DNA of 64,000 bases, taken from positions 62,001 through 126,000 of the forward strand of contig VGVG01000002.1 of NCBI GenBank assembly GCA_016874055.1, read 5' to 3'. The DNA is from Gammaproteobacteria bacterium (lineage in GTDB: Bacteria > Pseudomonadota > Gammaproteobacteria > Steroidobacterales > Steroidobacteraceae). A program made the translations under genes and the position numbers. Below are positions 37,433 through 46,791 of this stretch, piece by piece. Every line of letters begins with the position of its first letter. Within the stretch, counting starts at the first letter, position 1. Under the pieces are notes generated by a model that saw nothing but the letters and a program-made list of their open reading frames with translations, was not told the DNA's origin and did no database searches.

Positions 37433-39171
37433 CGTCCGCGCAGAAATAAATGGTCGAGCTGCTCGAGACTGAGCAGGGTCCAGGTAGGACGACCGTGATT
37501 ACACTGCCCCGCGCGCGCCGTAATTTCCATATCGCGCAGCAAGGCATTCATTTCGGTCAAGCTCAGTTTCCGATTAGCTCGAATGGCACTACGACAGGCT
37601 ATATTACCGAGCAGCACGTGGGCTGCAGACTCGAGGTGATGACCGCCGCGATCGTCGCGCAAATCTTTGAGTACTTCACGTACAAGCGGTATCGGATCGA
37701 GCGGCGCGAGCAACGCGGGTACCGCGCGTACCGCTAACCTTCCCGCCCAGAGTACATCGATCTCGAAGCCTGCTTGCGCGAAATCTTCGGCGAAGGCTGT
37801 AAAGCTCTCGCTCTCGTGTGCGGCCACCTCGACCACATGCGGCTCGAGTAGACGCTGAACCGCGCGGGCATTACCGAAGTCTCGTTTCATACGCTCGTAG
37901 AGCACGCGCTCGTGAGCTGCATGGGCATCGACTAAAATCAGCCCTGCTTCACTCTGCGCCAAAATATAGGTGCCGTGTAGTTGCGCGAGCGCGAAACCGA
38001 GCGAGCCCGTTGAAGTCAATGACTCGGGTGTCGACCGCTCGTGTGCCGAGTGCTCGTGCGCGCGGTCAGCGACCAATGCGGGTGCTGGACCCATCGTCTC
38101 CGCAGGCAGCTCGAACCCGACCTGCAGACCTCCAATACCGAGCGTCGACGCGCGAGCAGTTGGCGCCGCGCCACCCGCACCTACACCAAGCGCCTCATAC
38201 ACCGTTCGGTTTACGAAATCGTGAATCCGTCTTATGTCACGGAATCTCACTTCCAGTTTTTGCGGATGCGCATTGACATCGACACATTCAGGATCAAGCT
38301 CAAGGTAAATGAGATAGGTGGGCTGTCGCCCGTGATACAGCGTGTCGCGATAACCCAAGCGCATCGCTCCGTTAAGAATGCGATCGCGCACGGATCGACC
38401 ATTCACATAGACAAATTGCTGCTTGCTGCTGGCGCGCGCCGCATGGGGCTGGCCGAGCCATCCCCAGAGGGTGACGGATCCGGAGCATCGCTCGCAGGGT
38501 AACGACTCGGCGATGAATTCATCGCCCATGATTAAAGCAATCCGCGCCCGCTGCATGTCGGGTATCGTTGCCGACGGCGCATCGAGAAGCGTGCGACCCT
38601 CATGTCGTAACCGAAACGCAATATCGAATCGGGCGAGTGCAAAACGTTCGACGAGATGTGCGACGTGCGCAAGTTCAGTGCTCTCGGCACGCAAAAACTT
38701 GCGACGCGCGGGGACGTTATAAAAAAGATCACGAACCTCGACCAACGTGCCTCGAGGCTGTGGCGACGGCGAAATGTTTGAGATTACGCCGCCCTCAACA
38801 CGAATCTCGGACCCCTGCGCCACCCCTAAGGCACGCGTGGCAATACGCAGCCTCGCGACCGAGTCGATGGACGGTAAAGCTTCGCCGCGAAATCCCAAAG
38901 ATCGTATGGCCGCAAGGTCTTCTAAGCTACCAATTTTGCTGGTTGCGTGTCGCTGCACAGCAAGGGGCACCTCATCTGCGAGGATACCCTGTCCGTCATC
39001 GAGCACGCGTATGAGTCGCGCCCCGCCCGCTTCGATGTCAATATCGACCGAACGTGCGCCAGCGTCGAGCGCATTCTCTACAAGCTCCTTGACGATCGAT
39101 GCAGGTCGTTCGACCACCTCGCCCGCAGCGATCTGGTCGACGAGCGCGCTCGGCAACAGTCGAATCGGCAC
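37429..39171 (-). CDS. mutL: MutL, mismatch repair protein with endonuclease motifs
   Basis: A 580-residue MutL. The N-terminal GHKL ATPase is complete (VDQIAAGEVVERPASIVKEL, DDGQGI, RGFRGEALPSI). The C-terminal domain has D415-A-H-A-A-H-E421-x4-E426, fitting the DQHA(x)2E(x)4E metal motif, plus an ACR motif (CRSAIRANRKLS) and CNHGRP near the end. These are the marks of a nicking MutL as in Pseudomonas, unlike E. coli MutL, which relies on MutH. The start is GTG 39171 (MPIRLLP by family alignment). Confidence 0.95.
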   Translation of the reverse strand: MPIRLLPSALVDQIAAGEVVERPASIVKELVENALDAGARSVDIDIEAGGARLIRVLDDGQGILADEVPLAVQRHATSKIGSLEDLAAIRSLGFRGEALPSIDSVARLRIATRALGVAQGSEIRVEGGVISNISPSPQPRGTLVEVRDLFYNVPARRKFLRAESTELAHVAHLVERFALARFDIAFRLRHEGRTLLDAPSATIPDMQRARIALIMGDEFIAESLPCERCSGSVTLWGWLGQPHAARASSKQQFVYVNGRSVRDRILNGAMRLGYRDTLYHGRQPTYLIYLELDPECVDVNAHPQKLEVRFRDIRRIHDFVNRTVYEALGVGAGGAAPTARASTLGIGGLQVGFELPAETMGPAPALVADRAHEHSAHERSTPESLTSTGSLGFALAQLHGTYILAQSEAGLILVDAHAAHERVLYERMKRDFGNARAVQRLLEPHVVEVAAHESESFTAFAEDFAQAGFEIDVLWAGRLAVRAVPALLAPLDPIPLVREVLKDLRDDRGGHHLESAAHVLLGNIACRSAIRANRKLSLTEMNALLRDMEITARAGQCNHGRPTWTLLSLEQLDHLFLRGR

Positions 39172-39181
39172 GATCAGAGCT

Positions 39182-40531
39182 TTAAAGCTTGCCCGGACGG
39201 GCCAGCGTACCGTCGGTTGCTGTGGCCACTACCGTGCGGCCCGACTCGCGAGCCTGCGCGAAGCGTGACCCGTCGGGCGGATGATCGACGAAGAACTGTC
39301 TCACACCATCAAAGATGGCCTCAGCTAGCGCCTGTCGACGCTCGGCTTTTCCGAGCAGGCGCTCGTCAGCCGGACTTGAGATGAATGCCGTCTCGACTAA
39401 CATGGACGGGATGTCCGGACTTTTGAGCACGACGAAGCCCGCCTGTTGTACCTTTGTTTTTCGAACGTCATTGACTTGCGCAAGCGATCGCAGCACCCGC
39501 TCAGCAGCCAGCATGCTCTGGCTGATTTGTGCGGACTGTGCGAGATCGACGAGAACCGAGGCAATCACTGGGTCTTTATCGTCTAGCGAGACCCCGCCCG
39601 CGAGGTCGGCCGCGTTTTCACGGTCGGCTAGCAAGCGCGCCTGCTCATCGGTCGCACCCTTAAGCGATAGCACATACACTGAGGAGCCAGAAATCGACCG
39701 ATTGCGTACCGAGTCCGCATGCACCGAGACGAAAAGCTCTGCACCGGCATCGCGCGCACGTCGAATTCTTTGGCGAAGAGTCAGGAAGTAATCCCCCTCA
39801 CGTGTAAGGATGGCACGCATGCCCGGCTCGCGGTTGATGCGCTTGGCGAGGTCTCGTGCGATGTCGAGTACAACATCTTTTTCGCGCGTTCCGGCACGGC
39901 CAATAGCACCGGGATCCTGACCCCCGTGCCCCGCATCGATCGCCACCACCACGTCGCGCCCTGCTATGGGTGCGTGATCGGTTTTGATCGCCTTAACTGA
40001 CGCGGTCGCCGGCTCGGGCATCGCCGATGGAGCAGAAGTCGGGGTCACTTCAGGCGCAGCCCCTGGAGCGGACACTGCAGGCGCCGCCATCGATGCAGCC
40101 TTGCTGGAGACGTCGAGCGTGAATCGACGCGCAGCCAAGGTGCCGCCGTTCCATCGCACGAGCGTACCGGTTTCGAGATCAAGCACCAGTCGCAGGGAGC
40201 CGTCGGCCTGCGGGCCGACTCGCACAGCGCGCACCGTACCTTGGGTGGCAGGCAACTTGAGGGAGGACGTTTGACGCGTGCCGGGCAAATCGATCACCGC
40301 TCGCAGAGGACGTTCGAGAACAAAGAATTTCGCCACGGTGTCAGCTTCTACTTCGATGACGACGCGCAGCGACTCGGTCTCGACTGCCGGAGCCTCGAAA
40401 CGAATATCGAGCAAGAGCTTGCCAGCCGAACCCGCCGAATCGGCGGCTAAGAGCGAACCCCCGACGAACAAGAAGACCGCAAGCAGAGCATGCAAAGCTC
40501 GAGCCGAGAACGCCCCTAAAAGACTTACCAT
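39182..40531 (-). CDS. amiC: AmiC-type N-acetylmuramoyl-L-alanine amidase
   Basis: A 449-residue exported amidase: signal peptide (about 1-29, cleaved near SLLA), an AMIN domain (about 35-140), a serine/alanine/proline linker, then Amidase_3 with zinc ligands in VVAIDAGHGGQDPGAIG and LFVSVHADS, and the catalytic Glu region SMLVETAFISSP. It cleaves peptidoglycan side chains during cell separation. ATG 40531 is chosen over 40579 because it starts the signal peptide. There is no LysM domain, so AmiC fits better than AmiB. The tsaE-amiB/C-mutL order is conserved. Confidence 0.92.
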   Translation of the reverse strand: MVSLLGAFSARALHALLAVFLFVGGSLLAADSAGSAGKLLLDIRFEAPAVETESLRVVIEVEADTVAKFFVLERPLRAVIDLPGTRQTSSLKLPATQGTVRAVRVGPQADGSLRLVLDLETGTLVRWNGGTLAARRFTLDVSSKAASMAAPAVSAPGAAPEVTPTSAPSAMPEPATASVKAIKTDHAPIAGRDVVVAIDAGHGGQDPGAIGRAGTREKDVVLDIARDLAKRINREPGMRAILTREGDYFLTLRQRIRRARDAGAELFVSVHADSVRNRSISGSSVYVLSLKGATDEQARLLADRENAADLAGGVSLDDKDPVIASVLVDLAQSAQISQSMLAAERVLRSLAQVNDVRKTKVQQAGFVVLKSPDIPSMLVETAFISSPADERLLGKAERRQALAEAIFDGVRQFFVDHPPDGSRFAQARESGRTVVATATDGTLARPGKL

Positions 40532-40575
40532 AGGGTGAGAGAGTACGCGGAATAGCGTCAATATTTCAACGAAAA

Positions 40576-41070
40576 TCAACGTCCTGCGGAGGAAAACTCG
40601 GACTCCTTTGAGACCTTACGCAACCATTCCTCAGCGATCGGTGTCTGTCCAACCAGGCGGATTAGCGGTCCGGTTAAACGACTTTCCAAAAATATATCGA
40701 GATCCGGCTGCGGCAGCGCACCCTCTCCCCTTTCGGGCCACTCGATGAGCCAGAGCGTCCCCTCGTAATCGTGATCTGAGAGCTCAAGCCGGTCCAGATC
40801 ACAGGGCTCCACGAGCCGATACAGGTCGAGGTGAACTACATGCCAAGGACTGTGCTCGTAAGTTTCGAGCAAACTGTAAGTTGGACTCTTCACTGTTCGC
40901 GTCTCGCCCATGCCCTGCAACAGACCTCTCACGAAAGTCGTCTTGCCGACACCGAGATCACCTCTTAAAAAAATCCGTAGTGACCGCCGAGGTGGCGTCG
41001 GCAGGGTGCGCGCGAGCGCAGCACCGAGACCGCGGGTGAATTCGTCATCACGCGAGGCGATCGTGATCAT
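40576..41070 (-). CDS. tsaE: TsaE, ATPase of t6A tRNA modification
   Basis: A 164-residue P-loop protein with GDLGVGKTTFVRGLLQGMG, SPTYSLLETYE and HLDLYRL, the TsaE signature. It works with TsaB, TsaC and TsaD to make N6-threonylcarbamoyladenosine at position 37. ATG 41070 overlaps the nnr stop (ATGA); an upstream codon at 41094 lies inside nnr. Confidence 0.94.
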   Translation of the reverse strand: MITIASRDDEFTRGLGAALARTLPTPPRRSLRIFLRGDLGVGKTTFVRGLLQGMGETRTVKSPTYSLLETYEHSPWHVVHLDLYRLVEPCDLDRLELSDHDYEGTLWLIEWPERGEGALPQPDLDIFLESRLTGPLIRLVGQTPIAEEWLRKVSKESEFSSAGR

Positions 41071-42584
41071 GGAGCGATGACTCGCGATAAACACTCAGAA
41101 ACCTCCCCTGCCAACACGCCCCGATCGCGCCCGAGCGCAGCCGCCTCACCTGCCACAGCGTGCCAAAGCACACCAAGCCGTGCAGCCTGCGCGCTCAACA
41201 TACCCTGGCCCAGTAACGCCGCGATCACCCCGGTGAGCACATCGCCCATTCCGGGCGCGGCCATGACCGGCGTTCCACGATCGCAGATCCACGGGATGTC
41301 GTCGGAAACGAGGGTGCCCGCGCCCTTCAAAACGACGGTGGCAGAATACTGTGCTTGTAACTTTTTAAGCGCGCTTAGTCGGTCGCGCTGAATCTCGGCC
41401 GTTGAGCACCCGAGCAGTCGAGCGGCCTCTCCTGGGTGCGGCGTCAATACGCATCGGGCAGGCAAAGGCATTCTGGGCTGTTCAGCGAGAAGATTGAGCG
41501 CATCGGCATCTAGGATGATCGGCAAATCGCGCGAGCGAGCAGCATGGAGAGCGTTCGAAAAAGCTGCCCGCCCCCATTCGGTGCGACCTAAGCCAGGACC
41601 GATTGCGAGAACGTCCGCAGACTGCAGCAAGTCGGTCGCTGCCGTCGCAATCAGCCCGCGGACCATGAGCTCGGGACACCCCGCCGCCGCGGCCACGGTT
41701 GACTCGATCGCCACGGCCGCAGTGACTCTTCCCGCGCCCGCGCGCAACGCGGCCTCACCCGCAAGGCGCGCAGCACCTGGCATACCTTCGCCACCACCGA
41801 CCACTAGCACATGCCCGAAATCGCCCTTGTGAGCCTGTCGTCTACGCGGCGGTAAACCCGCGACCAGATCTGCTTGCCTCAAAACTTTTAGTTTCGGAGG
41901 ATTCCTTTTTAATAATGAAATCGAACCGATGTTGAGATCCGCGAGTACCACCTCGCCGGCGTACTCGGGACCCGCGCCGAGGTAAAGGCCCGCCTTGAGA
42001 GCAACGAAGGTAACGGTCGCAGCCGCCCGAACTGCAGCCCCTCGCACATCACCCGTCTCCGCGGACAGCCCCGACGGCACATCAAGCGCTAGCACCGGAC
42101 GACCTGATTCGTTGATCATCGAAATCAGAGTTACCAAGTCGGCGCGTACGTCATGTTGCAGTCCGATGCCGAGCAGGGCATCGACGATCACATCTGCGTA
42201 TGCTATCCGCGTTGCATTTACGGCTTCGACGATTACACCATGTTGCACGCAGTCGTTAGCAGCGCGAGCGGCATCGCCCGTAAGACGATTGAGGGGAGCC
42301 GACGCCATCACCCGCGGCGTTAGACCCGCCTCGTGGGCCAAGCGCGCGAACATGTAACCATCGCCACCATTGTTACCCCCCCCGCAAACCACCAGAAGAT
42401 CGCGCGCTGCGGGCCAGCGGGCTCGCAATTCATGTACAGCCGCAGTCGCGGCCCGAGACATGAGTTCGTAACCGGTAACGCCGGAGTCGATCGCCTGCAT
42501 TTCGAGGCTACGAACGGCATCAATACCGTAGAGCCAGAAAGGACTCACGCCGTGGCCGTTTCTCTGTCCCGTTTGCAGGCTCAT
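41067..42584 (-). CDS. nnr: Nnr, bifunctional NAD(P)H-hydrate epimerase/dehydratase
   Basis: A 505-residue fusion. The N-terminal YjeF_N epimerase shows VVCGGGNNGGDGYMFARLAH and LALDVPSGLSAETG; the C-terminal ribokinase-like dehydratase shows HKGDFGHVLVVGGGEGMPGA, CVLTPHPGEAARLLG and the GMGDVLTGVIAALLGQGM anion-hole region. It repairs damaged NAD(P)HX. ATG 42584 is chosen because upstream codons run into the divergent queG. Fusion of both domains is normal in this family. Confidence 0.94.
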   Translation of the reverse strand: MSLQTGQRNGHGVSPFWLYGIDAVRSLEMQAIDSGVTGYELMSRAATAAVHELRARWPAARDLLVVCGGGNNGGDGYMFARLAHEAGLTPRVMASAPLNRLTGDAARAANDCVQHGVIVEAVNATRIAYADVIVDALLGIGLQHDVRADLVTLISMINESGRPVLALDVPSGLSAETGDVRGAAVRAAATVTFVALKAGLYLGAGPEYAGEVVLADLNIGSISLLKRNPPKLKVLRQADLVAGLPPRRRQAHKGDFGHVLVVGGGEGMPGAARLAGEAALRAGAGRVTAAVAIESTVAAAAGCPELMVRGLIATAATDLLQSADVLAIGPGLGRTEWGRAAFSNALHAARSRDLPIILDADALNLLAEQPRMPLPARCVLTPHPGEAARLLGCSTAEIQRDRLSALKKLQAQYSATVVLKGAGTLVSDDIPWICDRGTPVMAAPGMGDVLTGVIAALLGQGMLSAQAARLGVLWHAVAGEAAALGRDRGVLAGEVSECLSRVIAP

Positions 42585-42642
42585 CTTCCATTCGCTCCCA
42601 ACTCGACGGGTGCCAGTATACGGGCGCCGATATACTCGTCGC

Positions 42643-43734
42643 ATGTCATCACCCGACTTCGCGTCGCTGCGCAACGAACTCGATACCATGGCGGGCGGGC
42701 TCGGGCTCTCGGCGATCGGCATCGCTCACCTCGATCTTGCTGCAGATGAGGCCCATCTGTTGCGCTGGCTCGAGGAGGGTCGCCACGGCGACATGCATTA
42801 TATGGCACGTCACGGTACTCGACGGTCGAGACCCGCAGAGCTCAAGCCGGGCACCGTCTGCGCGATCAGTGTTCGTCTTGATTACTGGCCGAGCGAAGCG
42901 GCCGATGCCGAAACTGTGCTCGCATCGCCGGACGATGCCTATGTGTCTCGTTACGCGCTTGGCCGTGACTATCACAAGATCCTGCGCAACGCGCTGCAGG
43001 ATTTCGCCGATCGAATCGCAGCTCGCATCGGCACTTTTGGCTATCGCGTATTCGTCGACTCTGGCCCCGTTCTAGAAAAAGCCATAGCCCGTAACGCGGG
43101 GCTCGGGTGGATTGGTAAACACACCAATCTCATCGCGAAAGATGCCGGCTCGTGGTTTTTTTTGGGTGAAATCTATACCGATCTGCCGCTACCGATCGAC
43201 CCGCCCACCGGCGCGCACTGCGGCACCTGCGAAGCCTGCATCCCCGCCTGCCCGACCGGTGCGATCACTGCGCCTTGGCAACTCGATGCACGACGCTGCA
43301 TTTCATACCTAACCATCGAGTTGCAGGGGTCGATACCGGATCCACTGCGTTCGCTCATTGGCAATCGCATTTACGGTTGTGACGACTGCCAGATCGTCTG
43401 TCCATGGAACAAATTTGCCCGTGCGGCCTCGCACCCTGATCTTAAAGCCGTTCGCAACGATCTCGATCAGAGGCCGCTCGCCGAGCTTTTTCTTTGGACA
43501 GCTGAGGAATTCGAATCGAGACTGCGAGGCTCGGCGATCCGCCGTATCGGATACGAACGCTGGCTAAGAAACATCGCTGTAGCACTCGGTAACGGCTACA
43601 AAACCGGGGCTGCAGCAGAGCGTGCTCGCGCAGCGTTACGTCGGCGCGCATATGACTCCTCCCCGCTCGTGCGCGAGCACGTCGAGTGGGCACTCAAAAA
43701 CTTAGGTGATGGCGTGCGAGCCGAGCCGAACTAG
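42643..43734 (+). CDS. queG: QueG, epoxyqueuosine reductase
   Basis: A 363-residue cobalamin-dependent Fe-S enzyme for the last step of queuosine synthesis in tRNA. Two 4Fe-4S motifs are visible: CGTCEACIPACPTGAI and CDDCQIVCPWN; the B12-binding N-terminal domain includes HYMARHG and SVRLDYWP. A HEAT-like end follows. ATG 42643 is chosen over 42610 by family alignment. It is divergent from nnr-tsaE, the same arrangement as in E. coli. Confidence 0.95.
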   Translation: MSSPDFASLRNELDTMAGGLGLSAIGIAHLDLAADEAHLLRWLEEGRHGDMHYMARHGTRRSRPAELKPGTVCAISVRLDYWPSEAADAETVLASPDDAYVSRYALGRDYHKILRNALQDFADRIAARIGTFGYRVFVDSGPVLEKAIARNAGLGWIGKHTNLIAKDAGSWFFLGEIYTDLPLPIDPPTGAHCGTCEACIPACPTGAITAPWQLDARRCISYLTIELQGSIPDPLRSLIGNRIYGCDDCQIVCPWNKFARAASHPDLKAVRNDLDQRPLAELFLWTAEEFESRLRGSAIRRIGYERWLRNIAVALGNGYKTGAAAERARAALRRRAYDSSPLVREHVEWALKNLGDGVRAEPN

Positions 43735-43944
43735 AGACGCTAACCGCGCGTGTTGTCGATGAGGCGAGCTGCGCATCGTGCAACACAGCTCGCGACTTCG
43801 ACTCGGGCCGCATGATTTCAGAGAGAGACCCTGCGCCGACACGATCGCTCGTCCCTTACCACCTGCCGTGCCTTGGCAATGGCCGTAACTACCTGCAAAA
43901 AAACTTTTTACGTAATTCCAGCCAATATACGGACGGATTCGGGC
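43735..43944. other. Intergenic gap with alternative hairpins between queG and the kinase gene
   Basis: This 210-base convergent gap holds two mutually exclusive foldings. GCGAGCTG (43764-43771) pairs with CAGCTCGC (43786-43793), 8 bp with a 14-base loop. Alternatively GTGTTG (43750-43755) pairs with CAACAC (43781-43786) and an inner CGATG/CATCG adds 5 bp. Neither is followed by a T-run. No coding remnant is recognisable. Confidence 0.35.
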
Positions 43945-44601
43945 TCAGATGAGCGCGTGTCGAAGCGGGTTGAAGTATAGTTTACCTCGCCTCATACGCC
44001 GAGCGGCGCCAAGCAACTCTTCGAAGTCCGCATCGTTGGAAGTCGGGTCGATGGCCGCCGCGTTCACAATAAGAAGCGGCGCAGCATCATAGTCGTGGAA
44101 AAACCGTGCGTAAGCCTCATTCAAACGCTCGAGATAAGCTCGGCCGATCAGCTGTTCGGCTTTGATGCCTCGGCGACCAATCCGTTGCAGGAGTACATCG
44201 ACCGGTGCCTGCAAAAAAATCACGAGGTCAGGTTTCGGCGGATCGATGACAACCCGCGAGTAGATTTGATGGTACAAACCGAACTCCGCCTCATCCAGAG
44301 TGACACGGGCGAAGAGTCGATCTTTTTCGAGTAGATAATCGGCAATACGGATCGTAGAAAAGAAATCGTCCTGATGAAATGCGGCGAGCTGCTGAGTGCG
44401 CTGAAAAAGAAAATGCAACTGAGCAGGTAATGCAGCGCCAACCGGGTCCCGATAGAACCGCTCCAGAAAGGGATTCGACTCAGCTTGCTCGAGAATAAGA
44501 TCGGCATTCAAGGTTTTGGCAAGACGCCGCGCAAGCGTTGTTTTACCAACGCCAATAGGGCCTTCAATTACGATATAACGTTGAGGAATCGAATCGTTCA
44601 T
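43945..44601 (-). CDS. Deoxynucleoside kinase
   Basis: A 218-residue dNK-family kinase: P-loop IEGPIGVGKTTLARRLAK, the substrate region LEQAESNPFLERFYRDPVGAAL, the DR-containing EKDRLF and the lid IGRRGIKAEQ. It phosphorylates deoxynucleosides for salvage; deoxyadenosine/deoxyguanosine preference is likely from similarity to bacterial dGK/dAK but cannot be fixed from sequence alone. ATG overlaps the folK stop (ATGA). Confidence 0.88.
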   Translation of the reverse strand: MNDSIPQRYIVIEGPIGVGKTTLARRLAKTLNADLILEQAESNPFLERFYRDPVGAALPAQLHFLFQRTQQLAAFHQDDFFSTIRIADYLLEKDRLFARVTLDEAEFGLYHQIYSRVVIDPPKPDLVIFLQAPVDVLLQRIGRRGIKAEQLIGRAYLERLNEAYARFFHDYDAAPLLIVNAAAIDPTSNDADFEELLGAARRMRRGKLYFNPLRHALI

Positions 44602-45104
44602 ATTAGGTCGAGTCGCTCGATGCCTCGATCGATCACCCAGTTCGCAAGGTCGGCCGTCCTACCCATCCCTGGTATGAGCAATTGGGGCGCTATATCCCGG
44701 AGAGGATACAGAACGAAGTCACGCTCCGGAATCCCGGGGTGAGGCAGCGTCAGCTCGGTGGTCATGAGTCTCACGTCGCCGTACACCAGTAGATCGAGGT
44801 CAATTTCTCTGGGCCCCCAACGGACCCTAGCTTCAGTACGTCCGAGTTCTCGTTCGAGAGTCCAAAGTAACCTTAAAAAGTCAGCGGGCCCTTGGCGGGT
44901 CAGCACCGCTGCGACCGCATTAATAAACGGCCCCTGCGGCACTGGTCCGAACGGCTTAGTCCGATAAAAGGGCGATGAGACTATGAGTCGAGTGTTTGCA
45001 AAGATCGCGATTCGTTCCATCGCCAGACGAAGATAATCGAGAGAGTCGCCGACGTTACTGCCGAGGCCGACATACACGGGTTGCCACACAACCGACTGTG
45101 TCAT
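44598..45104 (-). CDS. folK: FolK, HPPK of folate synthesis
   Basis: A 168-residue 6-hydroxymethyl-7,8-dihydropterin pyrophosphokinase: YVGLGSNVGDSLDYL at the start and the catalytic stretch RTEARVRWGPREIDLDLLVYG with LTLPHPGIPERDFVLYPL. It transfers pyrophosphate from ATP to the pterin. It follows pcnB by 14 bases; pcnB-folK linkage is common in this class. Confidence 0.95.
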   Translation of the reverse strand: MTQSVVWQPVYVGLGSNVGDSLDYLRLAMERIAIFANTRLIVSSPFYRTKPFGPVPQGPFINAVAAVLTRQGPADFLRLLWTLERELGRTEARVRWGPREIDLDLLVYGDVRLMTTELTLPHPGIPERDFVLYPLRDIAPQLLIPGMGRTADLANWVIDRGIERLDLI

Positions 45105-45118
45105 CTCGGCCCCGAGAC

Positions 45119-46615
45119 TCAGCCGCTCGGTCCGCCGCCGCCGCGCTCCTGCCGTCTTTCGCCTCGCCGACGACGGCGGTCACACCCTCCCGATGACCCA
45201 TGTCCTTCGTCTGCCGAACCGGTGCGGGCGATTGCCTCACTCATGAAGGCGCGCTGCTCGGGAGACGCAGACTGCAGGCGACCCCACCACTCGGCGATCG
45301 CCTTGTCGGCCATACCGGATGCGGCGCGCAGTTGGAGCAGATCGAAGGCTGCACGAAATCTCGGGTGCCCAAGTGTTCGCAACGCACGACGGCCACGCGG
45401 CGCCTCGAGTCGAGGCTGCAACGCAAACACATCGCGCATGCTGAGTATAAAGCGACGATGAACAGCCATCCGAGCATAGACCTCATGCATGGCTGTGTCG
45501 ACCGCATCAAGGATGGTCGAAACCTTATGCCACTCCGCTTGTGGGCGTTTTTCGATGGCTAGGCCGATCGGCCCGTAAAGTAATAATGTGAACAGGAAGG
45601 ACGGTGTGACCGGACGATCAGTGCGAACGCGTTCGTCAGTGTTGAGCAGCCCCTGAATGAGCATGCGCTCCGGCGCGCTACCTCGATGCTTGCGGGCGAA
45701 AGCTGCCACGTTGGGCAGTAATTCGTCGAGTAGTCCGCGTTCGAGCAGCACCCGATAACTCGCAGCTCCATGACCCGTCAGAAACAGTTTGAGCGTCTCA
45801 TCAAATAGTCGAGCTGGCGGAACTCCGCGGAGTAAACTATTCAAATTTGCAATAGGCTCAGCGGTTGCTGGCTCGATCTCGAAACCGAGCTTGGCCTGAA
45901 AGCGAGCGGCACGCAGCATACGAACGGGATCTTCTCGATAGCGCGTCTCAGGGTCGCCAATTAGCCGAAGACGACGCGCTTTAATGTCCTCGAAACCCTG
46001 ACAGAAATCCCAGACCGAGAAGTCAGCGATGCTGTAGTAAAGGGCGTTACAGGTAAAGTCGCGACGCCAAATATCCTCGTCGATAGTACCGTAAGCGTTG
46101 TCCCGAAGAATGCGGCCACTCTGATCGACAACGCGCTCGAGCGATTCGCCGAAGTCGTGAAGGTCACGCGAGTCCTCGACGTCGACTACCTCATCACCTC
46201 CGGGCGGTACACTATCCGCATCGGTCTCATCCCCCGGTATTTCCTCGGTCGCCGACTCATCGGCTAGCAGCGATGCGCCAGACGCGCGGAAGGTCGCCAC
46301 CTCAATGATTTCTCGTCCAAAGAAAACATGCGCTAGACGGAAACGACGACCGACCAAACGACAATTTCTGAATAGACGCTTAACCTGCTCCGGCAATGCG
46401 TTAGTTGCGACGTCGAAATCCTTAGGATCGAGCCCGAGAATGAGGTCACGCACACAACCGCCGACGAGATAAGCGTCAAAGCCCGTTTCCCGCAGACGAT
46501 AAAGAACACGCAGAGCGTCGCGGGAGATCTTCGAACGCGAAATCGGATGCGAGTCGCGTGGAATAATGCGCGCAAGACGAGGAACGGCCTCAGAGGAGGC
46601 GTGTGAGGGATTCAA
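45119..46615 (-). CDS. pcnB: PcnB, poly(A) polymerase I, with acidic insertion
   Basis: A 498-residue nucleotidyltransferase: YLVGGCVRDLILGLDPKDFD holds the catalytic aspartates, DIWRRDFTCNALYYSIADF and ARFQAKLGFEIE follow, and the tail is arginine/glycine-rich as in PAP I. It adds poly(A) to RNAs to promote decay. Between TFRASG and the RDNAYGT segment is a strongly acidic insertion of about 40 residues (around residues 118-165), longer than the E. coli loop. The start appears to be TTG 46615. Confidence 0.93.
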   Translation of the reverse strand: MNPSHASSEAVPRLARIIPRDSHPISRSKISRDALRVLYRLRETGFDAYLVGGCVRDLILGLDPKDFDVATNALPEQVKRLFRNCRLVGRRFRLAHVFFGREIIEVATFRASGASLLADESATEEIPGDETDADSVPPGGDEVVDVEDSRDLHDFGESLERVVDQSGRILRDNAYGTIDEDIWRRDFTCNALYYSIADFSVWDFCQGFEDIKARRLRLIGDPETRYREDPVRMLRAARFQAKLGFEIEPATAEPIANLNSLLRGVPPARLFDETLKLFLTGHGAASYRVLLERGLLDELLPNVAAFARKHRGSAPERMLIQGLLNTDERVRTDRPVTPSFLFTLLLYGPIGLAIEKRPQAEWHKVSTILDAVDTAMHEVYARMAVHRRFILSMRDVFALQPRLEAPRGRRALRTLGHPRFRAAFDLLQLRAASGMADKAIAEWWGRLQSASPEQRAFMSEAIARTGSADEGHGSSGGCDRRRRRGERRQERGGGGPSG

Positions 46616-46647
46616 TGCTGATGTTCCGCTATGAAAAAACGAGCCGC

Positions 46648-46675
46648 TTGAGCAATCGAGGTGGACGCTTATAAT
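46648..46675 (+). promoter_or_regulatory. Promoter of tRNA-Glu with GC-rich discriminator
   Basis: TTGAGC (46648-46653) and a perfect TATAAT (46670-46675) are 16 bases apart. The stretch after the -10 (GTGCGGTGCGGGCC) is GC-rich, as in stringently controlled stable-RNA promoters. Initiation is expected near 46682, about 27 bases before the tRNA. Confidence 0.7.
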
Positions 46676-46708
46676 AACGTGCGGTGCGGGCCTTTACTTT
46701 GGTCCGCC

Positions 46709-46784
46709 GCTCCTTTCGTCTAGAGGCCCAGGACATAGCCCTCTCAAGGCTGTAACACGGGTTCGAATCCCGTAAGGAGCGCCA
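46709..46784 (+). tRNA. tRNA-Glu (anticodon CTC)
   Basis: A 76-nt gene: acceptor GCTCCTT / AAGGAGC, anticodon loop CTCTCAA giving CTC, T-loop GGTTCGAAT and encoded CCA. It stands alone with its own promoter, divergent from pcnB. Confidence 0.97.
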
Positions 46785-46791
46785 TGCCACC

